A DNA stretch of 64,000 nt, from contig NC_084818.1 of the NCBI RefSeq assembly GCF_963583255.1, positions 7,044,149 to 7,108,148 on the forward strand. The letters run 5' to 3'. This DNA is from Pyrus communis. Lineage: Eukaryota > Streptophyta > Magnoliopsida > Rosales > Rosaceae. The notes under the pieces are model-generated. The model made no database searches. It saw only the letters and a list, made by a program, of their open reading frames with translations, and was not told the DNA's origin. Numbering within the stretch: the stretch's first letter is position 1; every line of letters begins with the position of its first letter. Below are positions 48,601 to 58,909 of this stretch, piece after piece. Position numbers and translations under genes: made by a program.

Positions 48601-50210
48601 AACTTACAAATTTACAACCATTTTTCCAAGGGTTTATTTGGTTGTATGGTGCCTTCTTCCTAAAATTTATCCAAGATAACATTTTTGTCTCTCAACTTGA
48701 TTTTTAATCTCTACGAGTCCTTCAACTCGATTCTATTTCGTAGAAGCAATACTTTAGGTTCTCAATGTGATTTATACCCTCAACAAAAAGAATTGATATA
48801 AATTGTGAACAAATTCAGGAACCTTAAAATGTCTAAATTTCCCAACAAAGAAAGACAAAAATGTACAAACCTTAAATTTCGCAAACCCCACCAGAAACAG
48901 TTCAAGAACTTTTTGAAATAACTTGTTGATCCTACAACACCATATTTAAGCACAGTAGCAAATATCCCAAAATCAAAGAACATTGTGTCTGATGAATTAT
49001 CACCATCACTAACAGGGCATAAATCATTTAGAATTGTGGTATTTCTAAAGAAGTGGTGATCATGACAACCAAACATTCTGTTATCACATCCATCATTTTT
49101 TCGACATGCAGAATGCCAACAAATCATCATTCGTTGAATAGCAAAAAAATACCACAGGGCTCCGGCTACCTGAAAATTAAACAAACAAATAAAAAGCCTG
49201 AGGAAATTATTAATATTTTAGATGCTATGGTTACTTCAAAATAGTCTATCACGCTCTTTCTAATAAACAAAAGTGAGACCAGGATAATAAGAATTGATTC
49301 GACAAAAAAAAAAGATAATATATTGAAACTTACATGACTAGCAATGATGAACATAGAGAAATTGAGTACACCTTTAATCCATATCGGAGTCTCTCTAATC
49401 TTTTCTTTAAGAGGCCTTTTTTTGAGTTCTTTAAATGAGAGGTAGATGCGAAGAACTCGTGGCACATATTGCAACAGAGCCAAAACGTTCATAAGAACCA
49501 TCCTTGTTGTAGTCAAAGATCTCAAGTCACTCATTTTTGAGAAGAAAATGAGGATTGCCACCTGGATACCATTCATTACTAGTGCCAACAGTAAAATTTG
49601 ATGGATGAATAACAACGTTGTCTAGAACACAAAATTAATACTCTCTAACAAAGTGTATGTGAGAGCCAAACATATATTACATTGTGTGTCAGTTTTGTGC
49701 ATTTAACATGAAAAAATCTGTTTTGGCCGCAGGCAAAGCAAATAGGGAAAACAATTACTCCAAGAAAGGGATTTAAGTTCTTACCTGTGAAAGGGGAAGA
49801 AGAGCTACAATGTCAATTAAGATATCATATGACGCCCATATTGTCTTCGCTATTCTTGGCACACAAGATTTCGGCACAAAATTAAAATTCAGCCGGTGTT
49901 GTCTACCGTTAAGTTCATCGATTGAACCCGAATAGTTCTCAGATCTATAAATTCGAATAATGATGTCCATTAAATAGAAAAAATCTGTGAGTGATCTTAA
50001 AAGAAGAGTGAATATCTTCAACTTTGGATCTAACATAAGGCACTTGATATCATCCTTCAGAATAGGAATGTAGAGGAACAAAGGATCCAATAGGATAGCA
50101 CACAAACATGATGATATAAATATATTCTTCCAATATTTCTGATCTAGAGACTCAGGTTTTTGAGTTTTCTCTGTCCATATGCAACTTACTTCCACATGCG
50201 AGTTTTCCAT
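39601..50210 (-). CDS. Cyclic nucleotide-gated channel with three CNBD modules fused to a WAK-like kinase domain
   Basis: Ten exons with GT/AG borders join into 1313 codons: 50210-49785, 49621-49334, 49169-48871, 48546-48435, 46678-46400, 45101-44763, 44310-44029, 42869-42546, 42072-41791, 40911-39601. All junctions are phase 0 except one phase-2 junction between exons 3 and 4. Residues 1-375 are a plant CNGC membrane domain: YWKNIFISSCLCAILLDPLF (S1), LLQYVPRVLRIYLSFKELKK (S4), and pore helix FWWGLRNLSSLGSNL with ISGLLLFLYLIGNLQ (S6). Then come C-linker/CNBD pairs at about 376-581, 582-783 and 784-990, with phosphate-binding cassettes GELCGEELL, RELFGEELL and GEIYGEELL. A WAK-like kinase fills about 1010-1300: VAIK Lys 1048, alpha-C Glu 1067, HRD Asp 1143, but GFG at 1162-1164 instead of DFG. 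Activation-segment residues before DVYSFG are missing and the Gly loop is degenerate. Probable product: plasma-membrane Ca2+-permeable channel with a pseudokinase tail (inference). Two adjacent genes is the alternative, but the continuous phase argues against it. Confidence 0.82.
41430..45110 (-). repeat. Internal tandem duplication of a C-linker + CNBD exon pair
   Basis: The segment about 41,430-42,900 (exons 9 and 8 with their introns) is repeated at about 43,655-45,110 (exons 7 and 6). The offset is 2.23-2.28 kb. Intron landmarks match as well as exons: GGATGGTTTTCCTTTTAAAA, GCTGTATTTAAATGCCTGG, and a shared run after the C-linker exon (GGTTGTTAGAGTTTCTTA). The duplicated C-linkers share KPRHRRMMKDEIE-like starts, and the CNBDs share PMLRGIDE, FIIQK and LDKMVYIVDGFV. 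The copies have diverged by point changes and small indels in multiples of three within exons. Confidence 0.9.
42941..43602 (-). repeat. Three tandem 220-bp units holding a decayed C-linker exon end
   Basis: Units begin with AAAAAGATAAAGAGATGCAA at 42,941, 43,161 and 43,381; the period is 220 (221 for the last). They are nearly identical. On the minus strand each contains CCTTCGGATGTTCAGAGGTG then a poly-A run and GCCAAGTTGAAGCAAGTAAT. This corresponds to the 3' end and donor of the exon at 46,678-46,400 (DVQSC...TKLKQ), but a homopolymer replaces the middle and breaks the frame. The array lies in the intron between exons 7 and 8 of the channel-kinase gene and would be spliced out. Confidence 0.9.
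45697..46304. mobile_element. Foldback element in intron 5 of the channel-kinase gene
   Basis: The left arm (CTAAACTTGTAACCTAGTGCC, CAATTGCCTCCCTAAACTTTT, GCCAAATTCCC) is the reverse complement of the right arm (GGGAATTTGGCCATAAATAA, AAGTCTAGGGGAGTAATTGG, TAGGTTACAAGTTTAGAGG). Arms are about 110 bases and the interior is C-rich on the plus strand. A target duplication is not clear. It accounts for about half of the 1.3-kb intron. Confidence 0.75.
47182..47430 (-). mobile_element. Cassandra TRIM solo LTR with embedded 5S rRNA-like segment
   Basis: The element has perfect 10-bp inverted ends (TGTCACATCC / GGATGTCACA) and a 5-bp target duplication AATTA (47,177-47,181 and 47,431-47,435). On the minus strand it contains a stretch close to the 5S rRNA internal region: TTCCATCAGAACTCCGAAGT, then TAAGCGAGTAGCGCGCGAGA and ATGGGTGACCCACTGGGAAG. 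This is the hallmark of Cassandra TRIM LTRs. Only one LTR is present. It is in intron 4 of the channel-kinase gene, which is transcribed in the same direction. The frame at 47,142-47,483 is spurious. Confidence 0.95.
47451..47586 (-). mobile_element. tRNA-derived SINE with 11-bp target duplication
   Basis: On the minus strand a box A-like TAGTGGTATTTC is followed by box B-like GGTTCGATTCT, in the order of plant SINE heads, and the other end is T/A-rich. The direct repeat TGTTGAGTTTT flanks it (47,440-47,450 and 47,587-47,597). It inserted about 10 bases from the Cassandra LTR. Both are in intron 4 of the channel-kinase gene. Confidence 0.85.
47598..48434. other. Remainder of intron 4 of the channel-kinase gene
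   Basis: The intron spans 46,679-48,434 and is the longest in the gene. Outside the Cassandra LTR and the SINE it is A/T-rich without a recognisable element or gene, apart from a GGGTTGG/CCAACCC-rich stretch near 46,890-47,050 and 47,770-47,930 that may be the two halves of an older inverted repeat (complementary words such as ACCCAACC and GGTTGGG). Confidence 0.45.
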
Positions 50211-51150
50211 TCTGGCCTTTGGATTTGAATTTCAGAATTACTGGACAAAACACAACTAATATAATTAGTAGTTGTCCTAAAAAAGCCAAAATTTCTCAAG
50301 ACATAGTGTTGGAGCGCTTGTAGTATTTGAAATTTGTTGAACATCCATCAAATCTGATGATCATAAGTGCTCTATCACTCCGGTTGCACCGAAAAAAAAA
50401 ATTATAAAATAATTGACACAACATTTTGATGAAAAAAGAAAAAACAAGAAATTACTCAGACTTACTTTTCTTTTTTTCGGCAGAAAATAGAACTGAATCT
50501 TGGAGTTATAGCTCTGAAATTTTGCAGATAAAGTAGCAAATCCACTTCGAAACCAAATTTGAGATTTCAAATTTCTATAACTGAAATGTTCAAGTCGAGT
50601 GGATATATGGATGCAGTAGTCCACGTTTTATACAAGTGAATTCAAGTAAATCCTGTTCAAGTGGGCAAGTTTTTAGAATCTGAGTGTCATGTCGCATCAC
50701 AATTGAGCCGTTTGGCTCTGTTCCTTCACGTGAGGTGGGCCTCCCCCTGTCTGATGCTTCTCCACTCCGGCCACTGATTGCCCGAAACATCGGAAGATTA
50801 GCAGCTCTCCCTTTCTTCTCAATTTCTCTCTCACACCCTCTTCTTTCTATAAGCCATTTACTTTTCAAAGTGTAATAAATACCAACAGCGTTTTTTTCTT
50901 TTCCAATTGAGAGTGTCGGCTACATACAATTTTTGTTTGAAACTAAGTCATCATAACTATTACAGTGTTGAGTGGCTTTCACACGGTGCAAAGTTCCATA
51001 CAAAATCAGCCACGAATTTAATATTTTTAATACTGAAAAAGGTGATGTGCATTTCTTTTGTTTTATTTCTTGAAACCTTTGGTGAAATAATAACTACGAA
51101 ACTCAGACGGACAACACTGTCCGTGTTTGACATAGCAAACATTTGAGGGT
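50211..51150 (-). other. Upstream region of the channel-kinase gene
   Basis: No conserved coding sequence is visible. A 92-codon minus-strand frame at 50,868-50,590 has no recognisable domain and probably belongs to the promoter or leader. No confident TATA box or terminator could be set. Confidence 0.4.
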
Positions 51151-51330
51151 CTATTTTTGCTCATCATTATAAATTATAATGTATGCATATTATACACATA
51201 ATTATCTATCACGTATCTTTTTACTTAATTTTAGTTAATTTTTTCCAAAATTAAAAAATAATAATATCAAAATTAAATAAAACAATATGTGACAAATGAT
51301 TGTCCAAAAAAAGCACTGAAGGTGCATATT
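51150..51330. mobile_element. Decayed relative of the 27,965 MITE
   Basis: GGGTCTATTTTTGCTCATCA, ATAATGTATGCATATTATAC, CATAATTATCTATCACGTAT and TTTAGTTAATTTTTTCCAAAA follow the same order as the left arm and loop of the MITE at 27,965/29,465. The right arm is poorly conserved. Confidence 0.5.
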
Positions 51331-51614
51331 TTCTATTTCTCACTCTTTTTCGAAATATGCATCTTTTTTATTTCTCACTCTTTTTTTACACTATCTTTTG
51401 CTAAAGATGCATATTTTCTATTTCTCATTCTCCTTTTTCCAAAGGTGCTTCCTCTCTTTTTCTAAAAGTGCATGTAATACTAGAGAAAATAATTTTTTTA
51501 AACTAAATTCACAAATTAAATAATGTGGTTGTAAATAATTAATTAATTAATTAAATATCAATTAACTTCTTATATCTTATTAGTAAGATGTTATTTAATT
51601 TGAATTTTTTAGAC

Positions 51615-51745
51615 TAAATTCACAAATATTGAAGTTGACATACACTTCATTAAGGAGAAGTTGGATGAGAATATTATTCAATTCTCGTTCGTAAAGTCAG
51701 AGGATCAATTAGTGAACATCTTAACTAAAGTTATTTGGTGTTTCT
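51615..51745 (+). mobile_element. Copia-type Pol (RNase H end) fragment
   Basis: A short frame reads NIEVDIHFIKEKLDENIIQF followed by SFVKSEDQLVNILTKV. This matches the region at the RNase H C-terminus of plant Copia elements (usual form KHIEVDxHFIREK ... DQLADxxTK). It is followed by a stretch that may be the polypurine tract and LTR start, but no complete LTR can be drawn. It is a dead fragment. Confidence 0.75.
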
Positions 51746-51859
51746 TTCCTTGTAAATCAATCTTGTACAATATATATTTCCCTCCTTGGTGAGAAGAACA
51801 AGATCAAAAAATTAAACCCCAAAAAAAGCCCTAATTAGCAAGTGTCTCTCCACTTGTTT

Positions 51860-52660
51860 AATAATAGGCGTCTGTGCCCGTGTTCTGAACACACTAAAAA
51901 ATATCTCGTCAGCAAGCGACTAATAACCTTAAACAAAGACCCAGAGCCTTTATCCAAAGCGATTCCATTTTTTTTGTTTTTTATTTATAAAAATTTGGAC
52001 TAATCGTGAGTCTCACTCTACTTCGAACTTCAATGGTTCGAACCATGTTTATTTTTCAGATCTTCATTCATAGACCATCCCTACAAAAAATCAATTAGAT
52101 ACCAGAAATATTTTTGATTTAACTAATATTTTGCAAGGATGATGTATAAAGTGCGATTTGAAAAATAGATGGTTTGAATATTGAAATTCGATGTGAAGTG
52201 AGCCCCGCAACTAATATCCATTTTATAAATAAAAAAATTGAAACCCCTTTAGATTAATTTTCAATCTTCTTTGTCCATTCCATCCAACTACGTTTATTCA
52301 TAACTTATTTTTCTTATGTATTTTATAAGTTCAGGTGTTACTCTACTTATTTAATAACATATGATGTTTGTGTCTGTGTTCCGAACATACTAAAAAATCT
52401 CTCGTCATCAAGCGACTGATAACCATAAACAAAGACCCAAAGCCTTTATCCAAAGCCATTTTTAATTTTTTTTTTATTTACAAAAAAATTGGACTATTTG
52501 TGGGGTAGCTCTACTTCGTATTTTAACGGTCGAACTATGTCTATTTTTTAAGTCTTCATTCACAGACTATCCTTACAATAAATCAATTAGATAGATGCGT
52601 TGAATGTTGAAGTTAGATATGGAGTGAGCCACACAACTAGTCTCCATTTATAATAAAAAA
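51860..52660 (+). repeat. Imperfect direct repeat, two units about 500 bp apart
   Basis: Unit 1 (about 51,860-52,230) and unit 2 (about 52,365-52,660) share AACA(C/T)ACTAAAAAAT, AAACAAAGACCCA(G/A)AGCC, TTTATCCAAAGC, TCTTCATTCA(T/C)AGAC and AAATCAATTAGATA in the same order. Both look like halves of a degenerate retroelement LTR or an old tandem duplication. Noncoding. Confidence 0.75.
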
Positions 52661-52826
52661 AGATAATGCTAGAAAGACTAAATTTAGAAACAAATTTTGC
52701 AAACGAAATGATGTGTCATCAATAATAATGAACACATTTATCAATGTTTAAACAATAAACTAATCATCAACTTTCATATTCTTTAATTTTTAAAATTTTA
52801 TTTTTAAATTTAAACTCCTTAACATC

Positions 52827-52828
<2 letters not shown>

Positions 52829-52858
<30 letters not shown>
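52829..52858. repeat. (TA)15 microsatellite
   Basis: Uninterrupted TA dinucleotides in an A/T-rich noncoding area. Confidence 0.9.
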
Positions 52859-52863
<5 letters not shown>

Positions 52864-54120
52864 TGGAATCCCTGTAAACAAAGGGCCTGAACAAAGACCT
52901 ACGTCAGCAAGTGAACTAAGGACCATGTCAGCAAGTGGCTAATAAACATTTTCAATCAACAATTAAATAAAGGTTGCTCATAAACATGGTTTGCAATCAT
53001 AATTCGGAATGACAACAAATAAGCAAGTGGCGGGTGACTGGCATCAGTGGTGTAGGGAAGGGAGGGTTAATAAGCTCACATGAGTCACGTGACAACTAAG
53101 TTGAGTTTAAGTTTGGGGGACAAGGGTCCTCTTTGGATTTTTTTGTCGGAATTCAAGAATCAATCAATCAAATCTTTTTATTGCATATTATATTATGCGG
53201 TCAGTTTATGTTAGATATTATTTATATTTATATTTAATTGAGAATTTAAAATGATTTTTAACCCCGTGATCTATCATGAACGGACACGATTGATTGATCC
53301 TCTAAATTCCCACAAAGAAAATCCAAAGAGGATCCTATTCCAAGTTTGGAGTGTGCTATTCTCACACTTTTTTATACTTCTTACACACATTCTTAATTTC
53401 TGACTGTCCAATCAAATTAATTAAAGAATATCAAATTATAGAAATTAATCAAAAAAGTTAAAAAACTGTGTGCGAATATCACATCCTTTTAAGTTTATGT
53501 CTTCGGGCTTTTAAGAACTTCCACCAAAGCTTCAATCTGTCTTTCGTGGTATCCTTGATAATGGCAACTTTAGCAGATACATAGACATTGTCAGTGTTGT
53601 TGCGAAAGGGATTCTATCCGGATCCGTTCTACCAAATCTATCTAATCACCTAATTTAGATTTTTGAAATTTAATCTAAGAGTTAAAGTTATTATAATTTT
53701 TAAAAGGATTTTCTGTTTGTAATCGTTACATCAAATTTCAATGATCCGGATTGATTGATTATGTGAATTTGATGAAAGAGATCCGAAGTTGATCCCTTTT
53801 CGGGATTGTTGGATTAGGAACTTAAAAGAATTTTTCATTTGTTTATTTAAATTGTTAATATTTAAAATTGCAAGAGCCACTGTTATTCAATATTACGATC
53901 TGATGATATTTTTCTTTATTTGTAATCAAGGGATCTTAAGTTCGAATCTCGAAGATAATGAATTCGATATTAAATTAGATTATCTATTGTGTAGCTTAAC
54001 CGAACTCTTTTCTTCTTTTAGTTTACAATATATCATTTTACAAAAAAAAAAATTACAAAAATTACATAGAACTAATGATAATCTTCTTTACTTCTAATTT
54101 TCTGCATAGGGACTGTTAAT
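52859..54120. other. Intergenic, no gene recognised
   Basis: A/T-rich sequence. The frame at 53,789-54,097 encodes a Phe/Leu/Ile-rich peptide typical of random A/T-rich DNA, and I see no domain in it. Confidence 0.5.
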
Positions 54121-54145
54121 TGTCAAATGGGCTGACGGCAATGTT

Positions 54146-54358
54146 AAATTTGAGTTGGGTGAGGTCCCAACACGTGATGGGACTCTGAAATACTGTGCAG
54201 CTACTTTTCTTTTGTCGGTTGATGCAAGGTTGTGAAAGTTTTTTGGGGTTTTAAATTTGAGTTGGTGATGTCCCAACACGTGATGGAACTCTGAAAAACC
54301 GTGCAGCTACTTTTATTTTGTCGGTTGATGCAAGGGTTATGAAAGCTTTTTGGGGTTT
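54146..54358 (+). repeat. Tandem duplication, 107-bp unit
   Basis: AAATTTGAGTTGG(G)TGA starts both units (54,146 and 54,253). Each runs through CCCAACACGTGATGG, CTCTGAAA, GTGCAGCTACTTTT and TTTTGTCGGTTGATGCAAGG to TTTTTTGGGGTTT. A CACGTG core is present in each unit. Confidence 0.9.
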
Positions 54359-54486
54359 GCGAATAATTGTTTGTGTTTTACCAATCAAGGTTGGTCAGAA
54401 TGGAAGAGGACCAGAGGTCCCGCATATGTGCTCGACCGTACCTCGAAGATTAGTCTTGGGTTTTGCCCGGGGACACCTTGGAAACC

Positions 54487-54515
<29 letters not shown>
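54487..54515 (+). repeat. A29 tract at the left edge of the second duplicated block
   Basis: Twenty-nine consecutive A bases are followed within about 20 bases by the point where similarity to the first block (33,450 onward) begins (GACGTCCCATTCCCGCAC). The preceding 130 bases (from about 54,360) are not similar to block 1. Confidence 0.9.
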
Positions 54516-54519
<4 letters not shown>

Positions 54520-54556
54520 TCAATACCCAACGACGACGTCCCATTCCCGCACCGGA

Positions 54557-57500
54557 ATGCTACTGAGAGCGCGAAAAATCCAATGGCGCCTCCGCCGTCA
54601 ACATCTCAGCCTCTCCTACACTCCAAGTATCAAGCTCAACTTCCACTCCTTGTCCCAACCCAAGGTCTCCCAAAAGCCAAACCGAGAATTTCACATTCTC
54701 GGAAACAACCGAAACATTTCAAATTCCTGCTAACAATTCATCATTCTCTACCAGGTCGACGAATCCAACGACTTCTTGCCGTGGCTGGAGCGGAAGGACG
54801 GCGCCCGATTTCGTCGGCGCTTTCAATTGGGAAATCGGCGTACGGAACGTCTCTGTTTGCTTCAAAGAGCATAACAGCTGGAGACTGCGTTTTGAAGGTT
54901 CCGTACAGCGTGGTAAATCTTAATTCCAAATTGTATAAGACTTCAATCACACTATAAATCACTGTTTAAATTGTTAATTTATTATTTAAGAGGTTTTGTT
55001 TTGGTTTATAATTGCAGCAACTAGCTCCGGATAATCTCGTTCCAGTACTGAAAGATTTGTTGAGTGATGGAGTTGGCGATGCTGCAAAGCTTGCCACTGT
55101 CGTTTTGTTTGAGCAGAGAATGGGCAACGTACCAGTTTAATTTACTGTGTTGTGGAAAGACTTTCTGGGGAGTTTGAGGTTTTTGTTTATCCAGGATTCC
55201 GGGTGGGCCCCTTACATTTGCCGGCTTCCTCGCCCGGAGGAGATGCATTGCACGGTGAGCGTGATGATATTCCTAGAGATAATTTGGGTTGAACAAGAAT
55301 TTAACTGATCCTTACATGTAGTTGATTTGTTTGTTTGTATACATTTCTTGAATGGCAAGAATTCTGTGTTTTTGACTTGGATGTTGTTTGTATATTCTTA
55401 GATATTTTGGAGTGACGATGAGTTGGAGCTGATTCGGCAAAGCTTTGTATATCAGGAAACAATTAATCAAAGATCTCAAATCGAAAAGGAATTTTTGGCA
55501 ATTAGGACGGTATGAACTTGATTAATTTATTCTCTGGTTAATGGTTTTGGGACATCCATGCTAGAACCTCTGCCGTGTATATGCTTTAAATTTAATATCA
55601 TCATCTCTTTTTGGGATTTAAACTGTTGGCGGCATGTAATTCAATGTCCCTTTATCTTGAATGTTTAGGCAAAATTAATCAACCAGAGCAACTCGTCAGC
55701 TGTTGGTGGCACACATTCTTCAGAATTTGGAATAGTGGGGCATCCCGTCAACTTAATAACTTTTGAAACTTAATCAAGTCAATACTTACTTGAGATATGA
55801 GATGATTGTTAATCACTTCTTTGTTATTAACTTTTTGATTCTGATTATTGCTACGACATATTTTTAGGCTCTCAAGAACTTCCCTGAAATGTCCAAAAGT
55901 ATCACCTATAAGGATTTCATGCACGCATGTGCTTTAGGTAACCTTCTACATTTTAAAGCATTTTCATGTCCTAATCTGTCTAATAATTTGCTTCAATTGT
56001 ACTTAATTCCAATTTTTGAATAAATTGAATGAATACCAGTAGCGGTGTAGATTTTCAATGGCATCCAATTTCATATAGTTTAATTAGTTATATCTCCATT
56101 TACCTATATACCTATTCGTTCCAATTTTATATGATCGCTGGATACGAAACTATTCTAGGTATTATTAGTTGCAGCAGTTGCATCTCTTAAAGATCTATAC
56201 AACTTATTCCCACTGGTTTGCGGTGGATTTCTCAGTTACTTCTCTAGCACGGGGAAGCACGAAGGGTTATTCCCTGGTAACACATTTATAAAGATTCCGT
56301 TGTAAATAGTGTTATGAACTTTATAATGGAAGTTCACTTTTTTCCTCTTTACTTTTGAATGTTAGATTTTCAATTTATTTTATAGATCCCATTTGCTGAT
56401 TTTTGAATCATGACGGCACTTCAGAATTAATTGTGTTGAGTGACGACGACAAACATTTCTCAGAGGTACTCTCGCTCTCTCTCTGCGTTTTGATTCTCTA
56501 TCTCACATCTTGATTTGGTTATAGTACAAGAATTTTATATTCTCCTTATTCAGTCTACACTCTTATCGAAATTGATTCTTTTTTATGTTTTTATTGCTTT
56601 ATATTAGTTCAGTTATTGGGATGCAAAACGAATACATTTCTCATATGCTACTTATATCTGCAGTTAGAAATCCCTTTAAAATTTATACATATCAGCTATA
56701 TGTGTGAACAATGTTCTTGATTTTTCATGCCTGTTATTTATCCAGGCAGGTCATTGCTGCCCGCAATTATGCTCCTGGTGAACAGGTTAGATGCTACTTA
56801 ATTAAGATGGCTGGTTTCCCCTATTTAGGATTACAGGAACCCTTTGGAATTTTCTTTTTTGTTTTGAAACATTTCATCAATTTTTGTTTTAGATGTCTCT
56901 TGTTGGGTTTGAAATTTTCATGACCTTCTGTTAATTTCTTATCTTTTTTATTTTTATTTTTTATTTTTTAAGAATTAGTAAAACTTTTTATTCCTCAGTG
57001 ATCATTGTTTGTTAACTGATAACGGATCACAACACCTGCACACAGGGTCTATGTTAGAGTAAAAAGCACAATATTGCTTGAGATATGCTGTGGAATTAAT
57101 GTTTAGAAATTACTGGAAGTTTGGGGTTTCCTATTATTAGTATGAATGGATGGTACATGGAAACATCCCCTGGAACAGTTCGGGACTATGTTTATGTTGC
57201 AGAAGTGGTTGTTTAAAGTTGTAACTCTGGACTTCAATTTGTATATTTGTACAGGTACTGATACGAAATGGAAAATTTCAAATGCTACCCCTGCTGCTGG
57301 ACTTTGGGTTTACACTTTCATACAACATCCATGACCAGGTCAGTCTTGGATTTCAGTTTACTATAGTCACAATGATCGCTTTGTTATGTTGGGAAAATGT
57401 TTCTGTAGCTTGATTCACACTTCTTACTTTGATTTAACACTTTGACTAGAAGTTTGTTTTGGTAACAAGACTATTCTCTCTTTGACTTGATGAACAAGAC

Positions 57501-58909
57501 TACTTTTGATCTAGCACTTGCTTAAAAACCTCTTTGATAAATCGGATGTCATTCATGGGAGCATAGTAATTGCAATTAGTTGAGTATTTATAATCTCTTT
57601 GTTCAGTGAGTGTACTTGAAGACTCAAGCCACTTAATTATCTGTCACCCAGTGTTAATTAGTAAGATACTGAATACACGTTCTACATCATTTCTTTCCAA
57701 TGATGGTTTTGTTATATGTAATCTGTAAATGTTACGGATGCCTTTGGTCTATTTTCAGGTCAAGATCCATGTCAATATACCTCATCATGACGTCCCTCGT
57801 GAAATGAAGTGGGAACTTTTGAAGAGACATTACGGACCAATCAGTACTGATGTCAATGGTTTCGACTCTTCAACGGATTCTTTCATTATCAAGTTGGTAG
57901 TGATGCACTATATCTCCTTTATTTCCTTTTTTCTTTTTTCCCTATTTTTGTTCCTTTGCCTACATGATGGCCTTTATCCAGTCTTGTTTAATTAATGCAT
58001 GTATCCGCGTGATGACTTGATATCTTGTGATGAAAATCTTTTACTGATTACAATAATCGTATGATGACATAGGGAAGTTATGTCTGGTAGTGGAAAAGGG
58101 AAAGGAATTCCTTAGTTACTTCGTGCATTTGGTCGTGTTCTATGTTGTGCCTCTCCTCAAGGTGTGTTTCTGAGCTCATTTAACCTTATGACTCATCTGA
58201 AAATAGTTTATTGATTGTTTCTTAATATTCAGAACTTAGTGACCTGGCCAAGGAAGCTGCAGAACATGATGGTCGATTGGCTCGACGTCCTTTAACAAAC
58301 AGCAGCAGAGAGATTGAAGCACATCAGATGTTATCAAAATTAACCCAATTAGCTGAGGATTGTGATGCATCTATCAAGGTAAAGATGCTAACTTTTTACC
58401 CCCTTCGTTTACAGAACTTGTCTAAGCTAAGTTAAACAAGAGTTCATTATTTTCTATGGTAATGCATTAATTCATGAGAGCATACACCAATTACGGTTCT
58501 TTTGAATGAAGGAATTCTTGAGCATATGCAGATTGAATCAGTTGATGTGTTGTAACATCTCATTTTGGTTGAGATATTAATGAAGTTGAGGAATTTTATA
58601 ACTGGAGAAATCTTAGGCATTTGGGAAGCAGTAATAAACATATGAAGAGAGTAGAATTTAAAAATAATCATTTCTATGGTTTACATAATGTTGCATCTGA
58701 CTACAAATGTGGCAACTCCTTTTTGTGCTTATTGAGTGTGTGCATAGCCTTTGGGACCTGTAAGTTCTCCAGTTACATGCGAAAGACTTTCTATCCACAG
58801 GCAAATGGCTTGGGATCTCCTCAATGGTGAACTTCGTATTCTCAAATCTGCTTTTGCGTGGCTAAGAAATTACTGCGACACTTTGACTACAACAGACTGC
58901 CATAGATGA
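54557..58909 (+). pseudogene. SET-domain methyltransferase gene, decayed copy C
   Basis: All fourteen exons of copy B have counterparts in the same order (exon 1 at 54,557-54,664, last exon ending at 58,909), with introns aligned as well. Lesions: exon 2 loses one base near 54,800-54,810 after the LERK segment, which shifts the frame. Exon 8 has five instead of six T near 56,400, so GAT TTT TTG AAT becomes GAT TTT TGA, a stop right before the NHD cofactor motif. In exon 10 the catalytic-Tyr motif RYG reads RNG (57,267-57,269), and a nearby pair of compensating indels garbles the following residues. The exon 11/12 junction shows the same unusual sequence as copy B. The copy cannot encode an active enzyme. 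Confidence 0.9.

Noticed and set aside
39601..50210. Two separate neighbouring genes (a CNGC and a kinase) instead of one
   Set aside because: The last exon begins with a clean acceptor and CNBD3 directly, in phase with the preceding C-linker donor, and no start codon or promoter context separates CNBD from kinase. Transcript data could still overturn this.
49785..50210. CNGC N-terminus being truncated
   Set aside because: The N-terminus before S1 is short (about 28 residues), but start and first splice are clean; plant CNGC N-termini vary in length, so no lesion is claimed.
54318..54957. Alternative long frames over SET exons 1-2
   Set aside because: They read through the intron and out of the SET frame; the true exon frame is set by the FLPWLER segment.
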